A stretch of DNA of 64,000 bases from Onishia taeanensis (GTDB lineage Bacteria; Pseudomonadota; Gammaproteobacteria; Pseudomonadales; Halomonadaceae): positions 62,001-126,000 of the forward strand of contig NZ_JABVXC010000006.1 of assembly GCF_013349955.1 (NCBI RefSeq). The letters run 5' to 3'. A program made the translations under genes and the position numbers. Below are positions 22,122 to 29,392 of the stretch, in pieces. Positions within the stretch are counted from its first letter, which is position 1; every line of letters starts with the position of its first letter. A model generated the notes under the pieces. That model was given only the letters and a program-made list of their open reading frames with translations. It did not search any database and was not told the origin of the DNA.

Positions 22122-23797
22122 GGTGCGGCCTCTTCGGTTGATGGGCTTGCTTTGGCGTCAGTCAGCGTGAAACCACCCTGCTGGGCAAATTGGGTCACGA
22201 CCTTACTGCCCTTACTTTTCCCCGACAGCCACGCCGAAAGCTGGCGGCGCGCGCGGGTAATACGCTTCATATCCAACTCGGGGAAGGGACCACTTAGGGC
22301 CTGGGTTTCGAACAGTGTCAGTGCCTCACGGCGAAGCGCCAAATACCAGGCCTTAGCCACCTGAGACGGCATATGCGGCCCCTCACCCTGCTGAAGGGCC
22401 TGCTGAAGCCCAGACAAGGCGCGAAAGAACTCAGCCTGCGTGGCTTCATAGAACTGACTGTCGATAGGCGTCAGGTCACCCTTGGCATCGGCAGGGCGCG
22501 AGAACCAAGCGTTTTTGATCTGCGTACGGGACATCCAGGCCGTCTGGCGGGAAAGCTCGATGAATGCCTGCACCCAGGTGCGCAGTCGCTCCTGTTGATC
22601 CGGCGGCACTGCGACCAGCGGCATTTCCACGCTGTACCAGCCACGCGGCTTCATGTTGTCCATGTCGTAGCCGAAGACCCATAGCCGGGGCTTTAGCAAC
22701 GCATCTATCTCCTCACCGGCACGCCGCTCCTGGGCCACGAAATCCACTTTGTGGCTGAGATAGTCATGAATCACGCCCGCTGGCAGGGCGCCGCTTCCTT
22801 CTGCATCGCTAAGAACCAGATTCGACCAGTGCCGGTAGCCCAATCCGCCGGGCTGGCCCTTGGTTGAAAGCGGCAGCTCGTTGGGCTTCTTGGGATCGCG
22901 GCGGTAAGGCGTAAGAGGGTGCTGCCAGGGGCCATCATAGTTGGCACCATAATTCTTGGCGCGGATCTCGCTCACCCGTTGCGATACCGGGCGGCCACAA
23001 AGGTCACAGCAGCCCTCATCCGAACGGACGTCCAGCCGGAAACGCCGTGGCATGGCCCAATACGCATGCAGGGGGTGCATCTGTTCCGGCAGTACTTCGC
23101 TGCCTTTCTTGTCGCTGACGCGCGTCGGCCCCATCCAAGGGAAAAGGGTGTCGTCATCGGGGCGCCGGTCAGCAACGCGGCCTTTAGCAGTGAACGCTTT
23201 GAGGGGCATCACATTCAGCCACAGCCGCTCCCAGAGGGTTGCATCCGCCTGGTCAGGAAGCACTAGCGTGGTCAGGGGGCCACCGCCCCGCAGCCCAACG
23301 CGATAGCCCGCACCGCCGGATGGCGCATTGATCTGCATGGTGAATAAGGCTAGCGCCGCGCAGTCCTCACAGATCGCCTCGACTCGACCTCGTTTGACGA
23401 AATGATCGGTATTCAACTTAAGGCCGTTGGCCCCTGGCGAGTCGACCAAAAGCCCCGCAACCGGGCCAGGCTTGGCATCCTCGAGCGGGTCTAGATCCTG
23501 CATAAAGCGCGCACCGTCGCCTTGAAACTCGAAGGCCGCTGCGAAATCCGCGAATGCCTCTTCCAGTGCCGCAACGCTAGGAGGCTCGATACTGCGGTCC
23601 ACCCATTCGCCGTACTCCTGAGGAGGGTACACCGTCTGCAGCAAGCCGATCAGAAACTGATACGCCGCACCCTGGAAGTCCGCCCGTGGCAAGGCCAGAT
23701 CAACGACATCCGGGCAGGCAATAGCCGAAGGCGGGCGATAGGTAGTGCTTCCATCCCGGGCACGGAAGGGAAGCCAAGGGTCTTTCAGCAGATTCAT
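22118..23797 (-). CDS. cse1: Cascade large subunit Cse1 (CasA, Cas8e)
   Basis: The 559-residue protein recognises the PAM and recruits Cas3. It starts MNLLKDPWLPFRARDGSTTY as I-E Cse1 proteins do, contains a CDLCGRPV zinc-finger-like element with the paired ICEDCAAL, and ends in a helical bundle. Length is usual for CasA (about 500-560). It is separated from cas3 by 500 bp that hold a small ORF and several hairpins, so cse1 probably has its own promoter. Confidence 0.96.
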   Translation of the reverse strand: MNLLKDPWLPFRARDGSTTYRPPSAIACPDVVDLALPRADFQGAAYQFLIGLLQTVYPPQEYGEWVDRSIEPPSVAALEEAFADFAAAFEFQGDGARFMQDLDPLEDAKPGPVAGLLVDSPGANGLKLNTDHFVKRGRVEAICEDCAALALFTMQINAPSGGAGYRVGLRGGGPLTTLVLPDQADATLWERLWLNVMPLKAFTAKGRVADRRPDDDTLFPWMGPTRVSDKKGSEVLPEQMHPLHAYWAMPRRFRLDVRSDEGCCDLCGRPVSQRVSEIRAKNYGANYDGPWQHPLTPYRRDPKKPNELPLSTKGQPGGLGYRHWSNLVLSDAEGSGALPAGVIHDYLSHKVDFVAQERRAGEEIDALLKPRLWVFGYDMDNMKPRGWYSVEMPLVAVPPDQQERLRTWVQAFIELSRQTAWMSRTQIKNAWFSRPADAKGDLTPIDSQFYEATQAEFFRALSGLQQALQQGEGPHMPSQVAKAWYLALRREALTLFETQALSGPFPELDMKRITRARRQLSAWLSGKSKGSKVVTQFAQQGGFTLTDAKASPSTEEAAP

Positions 23798-23837
23798 ATC
23801 GGTAAGCCACCCATAAAATAAGGGATGTTGGTATGAT

Positions 23838-23859
23838 GCGCCTGCCCGTAGGCAGGCGC
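23838..23859. other. Hairpin between the 37-codon ORF and cse1
   Basis: GCGCCTGCC and GGCAGGCGC pair around CGTA. No T-run follows on the leftward strand, so it may stabilise mRNA ends or attenuate rather than terminate. Confidence 0.5.
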
Positions 23860-23868
23860 TGATCTTAC

Positions 23869-23982
23869 CTAGCGCTTCTTCTTCCTCGTTTTCCTAGGCC
23901 TGATTGGCCACGCCTGATAGCCGTACTCGTGCGCATCGAGCACCTTCCCGTTTTTAGTCCTTCTATACCGACGAAATATCAT
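23869..23982 (-). CDS. 37-residue basic protein between cas3 and cse1
   Basis: This small ORF is preceded by GGAGGTTT, one of the best ribosome-binding sites of the region, 5-7 nt before ATG. The product starts MIFRRYRRTKNGKVLDAHEY, passes through GYQAWPI and ends in a cluster of Lys/Arg (RPRKTRKKKR). It is highly basic and may bind nucleic acid. I do not recognise a named family, although the K-x-G-x-V-x-D-A-x-x-Y-G pattern looks like a conserved fold element. It is in the cas orientation, 71 bp before cse1. Expression as protein is inferred from the ribosome-binding site and composition. Confidence 0.55.
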   Translation of the reverse strand: MIFRRYRRTKNGKVLDAHEYGYQAWPIRPRKTRKKKR

Positions 23983-24135
23983 CCTGAAACCTCCATACCG
24001 TTTAACGGCTCAAATTGGAGGCGACGGCTCACTTGCATGAGCGGACCGAATCACATAGCTTGTCGTTGCGTGCAACAGGCTCGAGTCGGTGAACGTCGCC
24101 GCTTCGAGCTTCACAAATAAAAAGAGTCAAAATAA

Positions 24136-24313
24136 CTCGACTAGCTAGTTGAGAAGCTCGAGTACATCAATACTCTCTCAACATAGAGAGTGTCAAGTCG
24201 TTGCTGTCCGGCCTTATCGCTCACCACCTAGTGGTGATGAACCGAGTCATAATAAATCGACCGCACGTTCCCCGCCCTGGCGGGGCTGCCTGCTCCTCAT
24301 TCGAGGAGCAGGC
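24136..24313. other. Cluster of four palindromes between cas3 and cse1
   Basis: Four inverted repeats sit in a row: CTCGACTAGCTAGTTGAG (24136), ACTCTCT/AGAGAGT (24172), TCACCAC/GTGGTGA (24221) and an 11-bp stem GCCTGCTCCTC/GAGGAGCAGGC (24288) that overlaps the cas3 stop codon. The last is probably a transcription or mRNA end for cas3; the others may be regulator sites for the cse1 operon. No further gene is seen between 23983 and 24296. Confidence 0.5.
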
Positions 24314-26960
24314 CCCACCGGCAATCATATCGACAGCCATCATCGGCCTCGGCCAACCAGGGCTGCACGAAGCGCAGTGCCTTATAACGTTCTTGCAGAG
24401 CCTCCCATTGGGCCTGGTAACTCGGCGGCAAGCTGGCCAGCTTGGCTACCTGGCTCTGGCGTAGCTTGAGCTGGCTCAGCATATCGGCATGACGCTCGGC
24501 GTCGGCCCACAGCGCCAGGGCGCCGTCGCTGTCACAGGTCAGCAACGCGATGTTGAGGGTCGGTTCGTCGACCAGCCGGGTGCCAATCTCCTGCTCTTCC
24601 TGCCATTGATGACGGTTCCATACGTAGCCATCCTCGAGGACCAGAGCATTGAAGTTCGCCATTGATCCAGCCACGTTCTGCATGCCGCACTGCTCCCAGC
24701 GCGCCGCCTGTAGTCCATCGGGGACAAGGTCTGCGACCTCGCCGTATACGCTTTCGATCAAAGTTCTGGCTTGCTCGGGCATGCGAATCTCGCCCTGCTC
24801 GCGCAAGACACGTTGGGTGAGCCACGCAAGGGAAGTGTCGCGATAAACGAAATGGCTACCCGGCAGGGTGCGCTTCAGCCAGTGCTCGTCGGGGTCTTCG
24901 GTCCACTCGGGCGCCAGCACCTGAAGCACAGGCGAACGCCGGTTGCCGCGAACGTGACGCTGCAAGCGACCGGCACGCTGAATCAGCAAGTCGATGGGAG
25001 CCAGATCGCTGACCATGAGATCGACATCGCAATCTAGCGACTCCTGGAAGACCTGCGTGCTGATCAATACCTGGCCACGACGGATATCGGCCGTGGAATC
25101 CTTGCCCAACCGCTCGATGACGTCAGACTCGATACGCTGGCGGTCGCACATGGCAAAGCGGCTATGGAACAGCAAGCAACGATCCGGCGTGGGGTGGCGC
25201 TCGCGAATGGCCTCAAAGGCGCGAATGGCGTCATCCACGGTATTGCGCACCCAGGCGACGCATTCGCCGGCCTCAACGGCTGCCATGATAGCCTCTATGG
25301 CCTGATCTTCCTGAGTGAGCCAATCGACGCCGACGGCCCGCGACACTTTAAGCCTAGCCTTCAAGGCAACTTCGTTAGGCTCGTCCTCAGTAACCTGCGT
25401 TAGCAGGGGGAAATCGTCCTTCATCATCTGCTGGGGCCCCAAGCCAAGCCCTGCCCGCCAGGCCGCTCCCAGGGCATCGCGCATGGCCTGAGGTAAGGTG
25501 GCCGTTAAGAGGATGGCACTTCCACCCTGCTGGGCGTGATAGCTCAGCAGTTGACCGAGCAGCGCCTGCATATAGTGATCGTAGGCGTGGACCTCATCGA
25601 TGATCAGCACCTTGCGCGCCAGGCCATAGAGTCGTAGCGACTGATGGCGAAACGGCAGCAACCCCATCAGCACCTGGTCAATGGTGCCCACGCCTACATC
25701 AGCCAATAGCGCCTTCTTACGCGAATCGGCGAGCCAGCGGTTGCACTGAGCTGTCGCTGTGGCCTCACCCGGTTCATAGTCGCGATCACCCGGCTGGGGC
25801 CGATCAATAGCCAGGGTAAAATCTTCATTCAGCTTGCTGGCACCATGGGCGAGCACGAAAGATGGATCAGAGTCTGCGCTATAGAAACGGCGATGCAGGG
25901 CACCAAGGCGGGTGTACATGGCATTGGAGGTCGCCATGGTGGGTAGGGCGAAATACAGCCCCTCACCATGCCCGGCCTCCAACAGTCGCTGCGCCAAAAT
26001 GCAGGCGGCCTCCGTCTTGCCGGCGCCGGTGATGTCTTCGAGGATAAATAGCTGTGGCCCCGGCGATAGCGTCAGCGTCTCGGCCTCACGCTGCAAAGGG
26101 GTCGGCGTCACGGCTTGGCCATCGAACCAGGACGACAGTCCCTTGTAGGGCAGCGGCTCAGGCAACCGCTTGAACCCGGTGTCACTCAGGGCCTCTTCGG
26201 CACGCGGCTGGGCATAGTGCGTCCAATAGTCGGCGAGCGACATCTCTTCGACGCAGTAGTGGAAATGCGTCTGGTTCGACCCCAACCAGTCGCTGAGAGT
26301 CGCCCAACCGGCAATAGTCCAACTCAGAACTTGGAAGGCCTGAAGCCACTCGTCCGATATCAGCTTATCGACGGGCCACTCGACCTCAATCAGGCGTGTC
26401 CAGTCGGCAACGAATTGCTTGGCAGCAGTGGCATCATCGGCAACGTCATCACTGCCAAAAAAGCACGCCAGCTCTAGCGCTCCCCCCGTCACCGGTTGAC
26501 CGTGGTGGCCAAACAGGGGAACCAGCAAGGTGGGCAGCGACTCGGTCAACCGGCGGCGGGACTGTCGCTCCGGCATGCCACCGGGCCAGCAGAGCGTGCC
26601 GTCTTTCAGCCATTCCATCCAGCACTCTTGCCACAGCAGTGCACCCAGCCGGTCGTGACGCTCGCTGTACTTGCAACGAGGTAAGGCAGGCACCAGCCTG
26701 CCGCCTTGCGACTGGGCGAGCCCCTGAAACGCCCGCGAAAACTTACCGAGATCGTGAAGTCCCAGCAGGAAAACAAAGAAACGTTGCAACGCCTCGGAGG
26801 TCATGTCCAACTGCGCGGCCATGCGCTGCGTCAGCGCCCGTTCCGGCGCCAGCAATTGCCAACCAACGGCGGCCACGTCGAGACAGTGATAAGGCAACAG
26901 ATGATAAGGAGCGCCGTCGCCTGCTGGCTTGGCCTTGCCCCAATAGCGATAGTAACTCAC
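24297..26960 (-). CDS. cas3: CRISPR nuclease-helicase Cas3 (type I-E)
   Basis: Cas3 degrades DNA after Cascade recruitment. The N-terminal HD nuclease has HLLPYHCLDVAAVGW and HDLGKFSRAFQG. The SF2 helicase follows with Walker A (ITGAGKTEAA), the DExH box IIDEVHAYDHYM, LLTATLP and the QRAGRLQRH motif VI. I place the start at a GTG 7 nt after AAAGGGAG, giving 887 residues (the enteric enzyme has 888) beginning SYYRYWGKAKP. An upstream GTG at 27026 would add 22 unsupported residues. A collapsed copy of the gene lies at 33.9-34.4 kb. Confidence 0.96.
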   Translation of the reverse strand: MSYYRYWGKAKPAGDGAPYHLLPYHCLDVAAVGWQLLAPERALTQRMAAQLDMTSEALQRFFVFLLGLHDLGKFSRAFQGLAQSQGGRLVPALPRCKYSERHDRLGALLWQECWMEWLKDGTLCWPGGMPERQSRRRLTESLPTLLVPLFGHHGQPVTGGALELACFFGSDDVADDATAAKQFVADWTRLIEVEWPVDKLISDEWLQAFQVLSWTIAGWATLSDWLGSNQTHFHYCVEEMSLADYWTHYAQPRAEEALSDTGFKRLPEPLPYKGLSSWFDGQAVTPTPLQREAETLTLSPGPQLFILEDITGAGKTEAACILAQRLLEAGHGEGLYFALPTMATSNAMYTRLGALHRRFYSADSDPSFVLAHGASKLNEDFTLAIDRPQPGDRDYEPGEATATAQCNRWLADSRKKALLADVGVGTIDQVLMGLLPFRHQSLRLYGLARKVLIIDEVHAYDHYMQALLGQLLSYHAQQGGSAILLTATLPQAMRDALGAAWRAGLGLGPQQMMKDDFPLLTQVTEDEPNEVALKARLKVSRAVGVDWLTQEDQAIEAIMAAVEAGECVAWVRNTVDDAIRAFEAIRERHPTPDRCLLFHSRFAMCDRQRIESDVIERLGKDSTADIRRGQVLISTQVFQESLDCDVDLMVSDLAPIDLLIQRAGRLQRHVRGNRRSPVLQVLAPEWTEDPDEHWLKRTLPGSHFVYRDTSLAWLTQRVLREQGEIRMPEQARTLIESVYGEVADLVPDGLQAARWEQCGMQNVAGSMANFNALVLEDGYVWNRHQWQEEQEIGTRLVDEPTLNIALLTCDSDGALALWADAERHADMLSQLKLRQSQVAKLASLPPSYQAQWEALQERYKALRFVQPWLAEADDGCRYDCRWGLLLE

Positions 26961-27303
26961 CCACGAACTCCCTTTCGTATTGAGCTTACCCCGCCCATAT
27001 AAGCATCCGAGCTTCTTGCCTGCCACCCCACTCCCATTACGTATCAGGCCCTCACTCTGCTTTAGGTGACGAGCATCATTCTTTTGCGAATGCCCATGCC
27101 CCCATAAGCTCAGTGGCGCCTGCTCCTCTATTTCACGCCCTGGCCTCTTCCATGAGTTTTTTCTTGCTAAGCGATTCAGTGCCTGTCTTTCTCTTAGCCA
27201 CTCACCCCTAGCCTCAAGACCAATTGTTATGTTATAACTTTCGCCTCGTTTCTAGACTCAGCTTCATGAGCCAGTTTCAGACCACACCCCGAGAGACCGC
27301 TCC
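26961..27303. other. Divergent region cas3 / first zinc-operon copy
   Basis: No gene is seen. It holds the start-proximal region of cas3 on one side and, at its right end, the first Zur-like box. It aligns at roughly 80% by eye with 34.4-34.7 kb. Confidence 0.6.
27226..27238. promoter_or_regulatory. Zur-like box, left copy
   Basis: GTTATGTTATAAC, a GTTAT/ATAAC inverted repeat, resembles the Zur operator core. It is identical to the box before the functional znu operon, although the genes behind it here are broken. Confidence 0.6.
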
Positions 27304-27444
27304 ATGGCACACCGCCACCGGCCGGAAGGCCCCTGTCATTTTTCACTGATGTCGCTGTCCTGGGCGCGGCGTTTGCTGCTGGCTGCGGCACCGCTGGCGG
27401 TGCTGTGGCTCGCGGTGTCTTGGGCCGCAGGGTGGTGGTCCTGA
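27304..27444 (+). CDS. Micropeptide with one membrane helix, left copy
   Basis: The 46-residue product starts MAHRHRPEGPCHF and has one predicted membrane helix (RRLLLAAAPLAVLWLAVSW) with a tryptophan-rich end. It has the same protein sequence as the right copy, while nine nucleotides differ. Its TGA overlaps the ATG of the following znuC as ATGA. The role is unknown; coupling to the zinc importer suggests an assembly or regulatory function. Confidence 0.65.
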   Translation: MAHRHRPEGPCHFSLMSLSWARRLLLAAAPLAVLWLAVSWAAGWWS

Positions 27445-27984
27445 TGGCGCGCCTGGCTCTGCACGATCTAAGCCTCGCCCAGGGCGGCCGCACCGTGCTC
27501 GAACATATCGAGGGTCAGTTCCCGGATGGCGCCATCACGGCGCTGATCGGCCCCAACGGTGCCGGCAAGAGCACGCTGATCCAGGGCATCATGGGCCTGT
27601 TCAAGCCTTCCCAGGGTCGTATATCTATCCCACCGTCCGCTGGGCGAGCTCTCCGGCGGCCAGCGCCAACGCGCCCTGTTCGGCCGCACGCTGATGCAGG
27701 AAGCCGAACTGCTGCTGCTCGACGAGCCCTTCGCCAATGTCGATATCGAGACCGTCGAAGTACTGACCGGGGTGCTACGCGACATGGCAGATCAAGGCAC
27801 CACCATTCTGGTGGTGCTCCACGACCTCGATCAGTTGACTCGGCTCGCCGACGAGGTGCTGCTGCTGGACAACGGTCACGGGCGCTGGACAACGCCTCAG
27901 GCCGTGATCGACCAGCCAACCCGCGGCACCCGCCGGGTCTCGCCGCTCATGCCGACCCAAGACGCGGACACGCCCCATGCCTGA
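27444..27984 (+). pseudogene. znuC: Broken znuC, left copy
   Basis: The ATP-binding protein starts normally (MARLALHDLSLAQGG, Walker A GPNGAGKST), then loses about 190 bp after a GGTCGTAT. The deletion removes the Q-loop region and shifts the frame. The signature and Walker B part (LSGGQ-type region, LLLLDEPFANVD) persists in another frame up to the original stop. No functional ATPase can be made. The intact paralogue is at 34.9 kb. Confidence 0.9.
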
Positions 27985-28034
27985 ACTCTTCAATAGCCTC
28001 TTCATCGCGCCCTTCGACTACGGCTTCATGCAGC
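27977..28034 (+). pseudogene. znuB: Fragment of znuB start joined to foreign cas3
   Basis: Nineteen codons remain (PELFNSLFIAPFDYGFMQ) and overlap the znuC stop as in the intact operon. The sequence then switches abruptly to a cas3 fragment on the other strand, which marks a recombination junction. Confidence 0.85.
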
Positions 28035-28240
28035 AGTCGCCGCAGCGGTTCCGGCTCGATGCCGAGCCGTAGCGCCAGCTGTTGCGTCAGTGGGCGCTCT
28101 GGCGACAGCAAATGCCAGCCGACGGCCGCGACATCCAGGCTGTGCCACGCCAGAAGATGACACGCATCGCCCGGCTGGCCGGGCATCGCCTTACCCGCGT
28201 AGCGGTGATAAAAAGCAATCGAGCCATTTTCTACCGACAT
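28033..28240 (-). pseudogene. cas3: N-terminal fragment of a second, divergent I-E cas3
   Basis: About 70 codons encode MSVENGSIAFYHRYAGKAMP and CHLLAWHSLDVAAVGWHLLS, clearly the HD-domain start of a type I-E Cas3. It is only partly similar to the intact Cas3 here, so it did not arise by duplication of it. The rest of the gene is gone; it is cut by the znuB fragment. It retains a start codon. I read it as the relic of another CRISPR-Cas locus. Confidence 0.85.
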
Positions 28241-28331
28241 ACTCAGCTCCTTCGGTGGGGACCGGTAACGAAACCCATTGATTGGATTCGCACCGACCAG
28301 GCCGCCCTTATACCTGGAAGACCATAAAGCG

Positions 28332-28421
28332 AGATGGGGCCTCGTGTCTGCGGGGAACGATGGCTCAACGGCGGTGGCTATAAGCACAACGTCGGTTGAT
28401 ACCCGCGCTTGCGGGGAGCTG
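28332..28421 (-). CRISPR. Relic of a second CRISPR array (two decayed repeats)
   Basis: CGGTTGATACCCGCGCTTGC followed by GGGGAGCTG at 28393-28421 is an I-E-type repeat different from those of arrays 1 and 2. A more decayed unit ending TCTGCGGGGAACGA lies at 28332-28360. The two GCGGGG cores are exactly 61 bp apart, the repeat-plus-spacer period. It adjoins the foreign cas3 fragment. Confidence 0.65.
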
Positions 28422-28616
28422 AATGATGATGCTTGGCACCGTAAGATTCACACTTTGATAACATGTACATGGCCAAGTCACGCGGGAGTGGGCCCGCACA
28501 GTACGGTTTATTTTGCGCTATCTTTGACATAGGATTCTAACTTCCTAGCGTTGCAACGTCGGCAAGATAGCGTGCTGAACGTATAGCGTTGGAAGCCACC
28601 GTTCAGGAGTAAGGTC

Positions 28617-28814
28617 ATGAAACGTCGCGCAACGAGCAGCCGTACCCTGCGTGCAGCAGGCTCCGTGATGGATATTTGGCCAGTCGAAAGCTACGCCCAG
28701 TACATGCCCAAAGGCAGTGATCAAGAACGTATCGCCCAGCATTGGAACACCGTTGGCAGCCACCTCCGTTCAGCCTTGAGCCAATATGCCGTCAACCACA
28801 CCGCCAAACGGTGA
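28617..28814 (+). CDS. 65-residue partner of the DUF2335 protein
   Basis: The small basic protein starts MKRRATSSRTLRAAGSVMDI and contains YMPKGSDQERIAQHW. It has no membrane helix. CAGGAG precedes the ATG. Its last 29 bp overlap the next gene, so the two are probably translated together. I recall similar short proteins beside DUF2335 genes in phage and mobile regions, but no function is known to me. Confidence 0.7.
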   Translation: MKRRATSSRTLRAAGSVMDIWPVESYAQYMPKGSDQERIAQHWNTVGSHLRSALSQYAVNHTAKR

Positions 28815-29355
28815 GCAGCCTTCTCAGCGCGACCTCTCCCTTCAAGACGAGCAACAGGTCGACGAGGAAACCCAAAAGGAGCTCGTCGACCTTATTGAGC
28901 AGTTGCATCATGGACAGCTTTCCGAGGAAGAACAGGTACGGTTAGGCGATTTGATCGTCAATGCCCCCGCCCCTGAGCCCCAAAACCAATCCGTCGCCAT
29001 GATGCGGCAAGTGAGCTATCAAGGCCCCCTCCCGCCTCCCGAGCAACTGAATGCCTATGATGAGGAAACGCGCCGCCTCATCGTGAATATGGCCGTCGAC
29101 GAACAGCACCATACGCACGACATGCGTCGCAAGGGTCTGGAGGGTGCGATCAAGAAAGATGAACGTGGACAACGATACGGGCTGACCGTTGCCATCGTCG
29201 GCCTCGTGGCAGCCACCGTGATCGCACCCTTCAGCTCTGTCGCTGCGGGTGTGATCGGAACGCTGGATCTCGTTGGCATGGTCGCGATATTCGTTGCTCC
29301 TCGCATCTTGGAAAAGCAACGTACAGGCAGCAAGTCTCCAGAAGACGACGCCTAG
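28786..29355 (+). CDS. DUF2335 membrane protein
   Basis: The 189-residue protein matches DUF2335: an acidic, coiled N-terminal part (EETQKELVDLIEQLHHG), then GPLPPPEQLNAYDEETRRL, a His-rich helix (DEQHHTHDMRRKG), and two membrane helices (YGLTVAIVGLVAATVIA and VIGTLDLVGMVAIFVA). The family has no established function but is common on phages and other mobile DNA. The start is inside the 65-codon gene and no separate ribosome-binding site is seen. It ends 37 bp before array 2 with no terminator between them. Confidence 0.8.
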   Translation: MPSTTPPNGEQPSQRDLSLQDEQQVDEETQKELVDLIEQLHHGQLSEEEQVRLGDLIVNAPAPEPQNQSVAMMRQVSYQGPLPPPEQLNAYDEETRRLIVNMAVDEQHHTHDMRRKGLEGAIKKDERGQRYGLTVAIVGLVAATVIAPFSSVAAGVIGTLDLVGMVAIFVAPRILEKQRTGSKSPEDDA

Positions 29356-29392
29356 CGCACCCACCCTGAATACCACCGACTACTTTCGCTTA

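Noticed and set aside
28387..28421. Decayed repeats as a continuation of array 2
   Set aside because: Their sequence (ending GGGGAGCTG or GGGGAACGA) differs from array 2 repeats, about 1 kb and two genes lie between, and they adjoin a foreign cas3 fragment.
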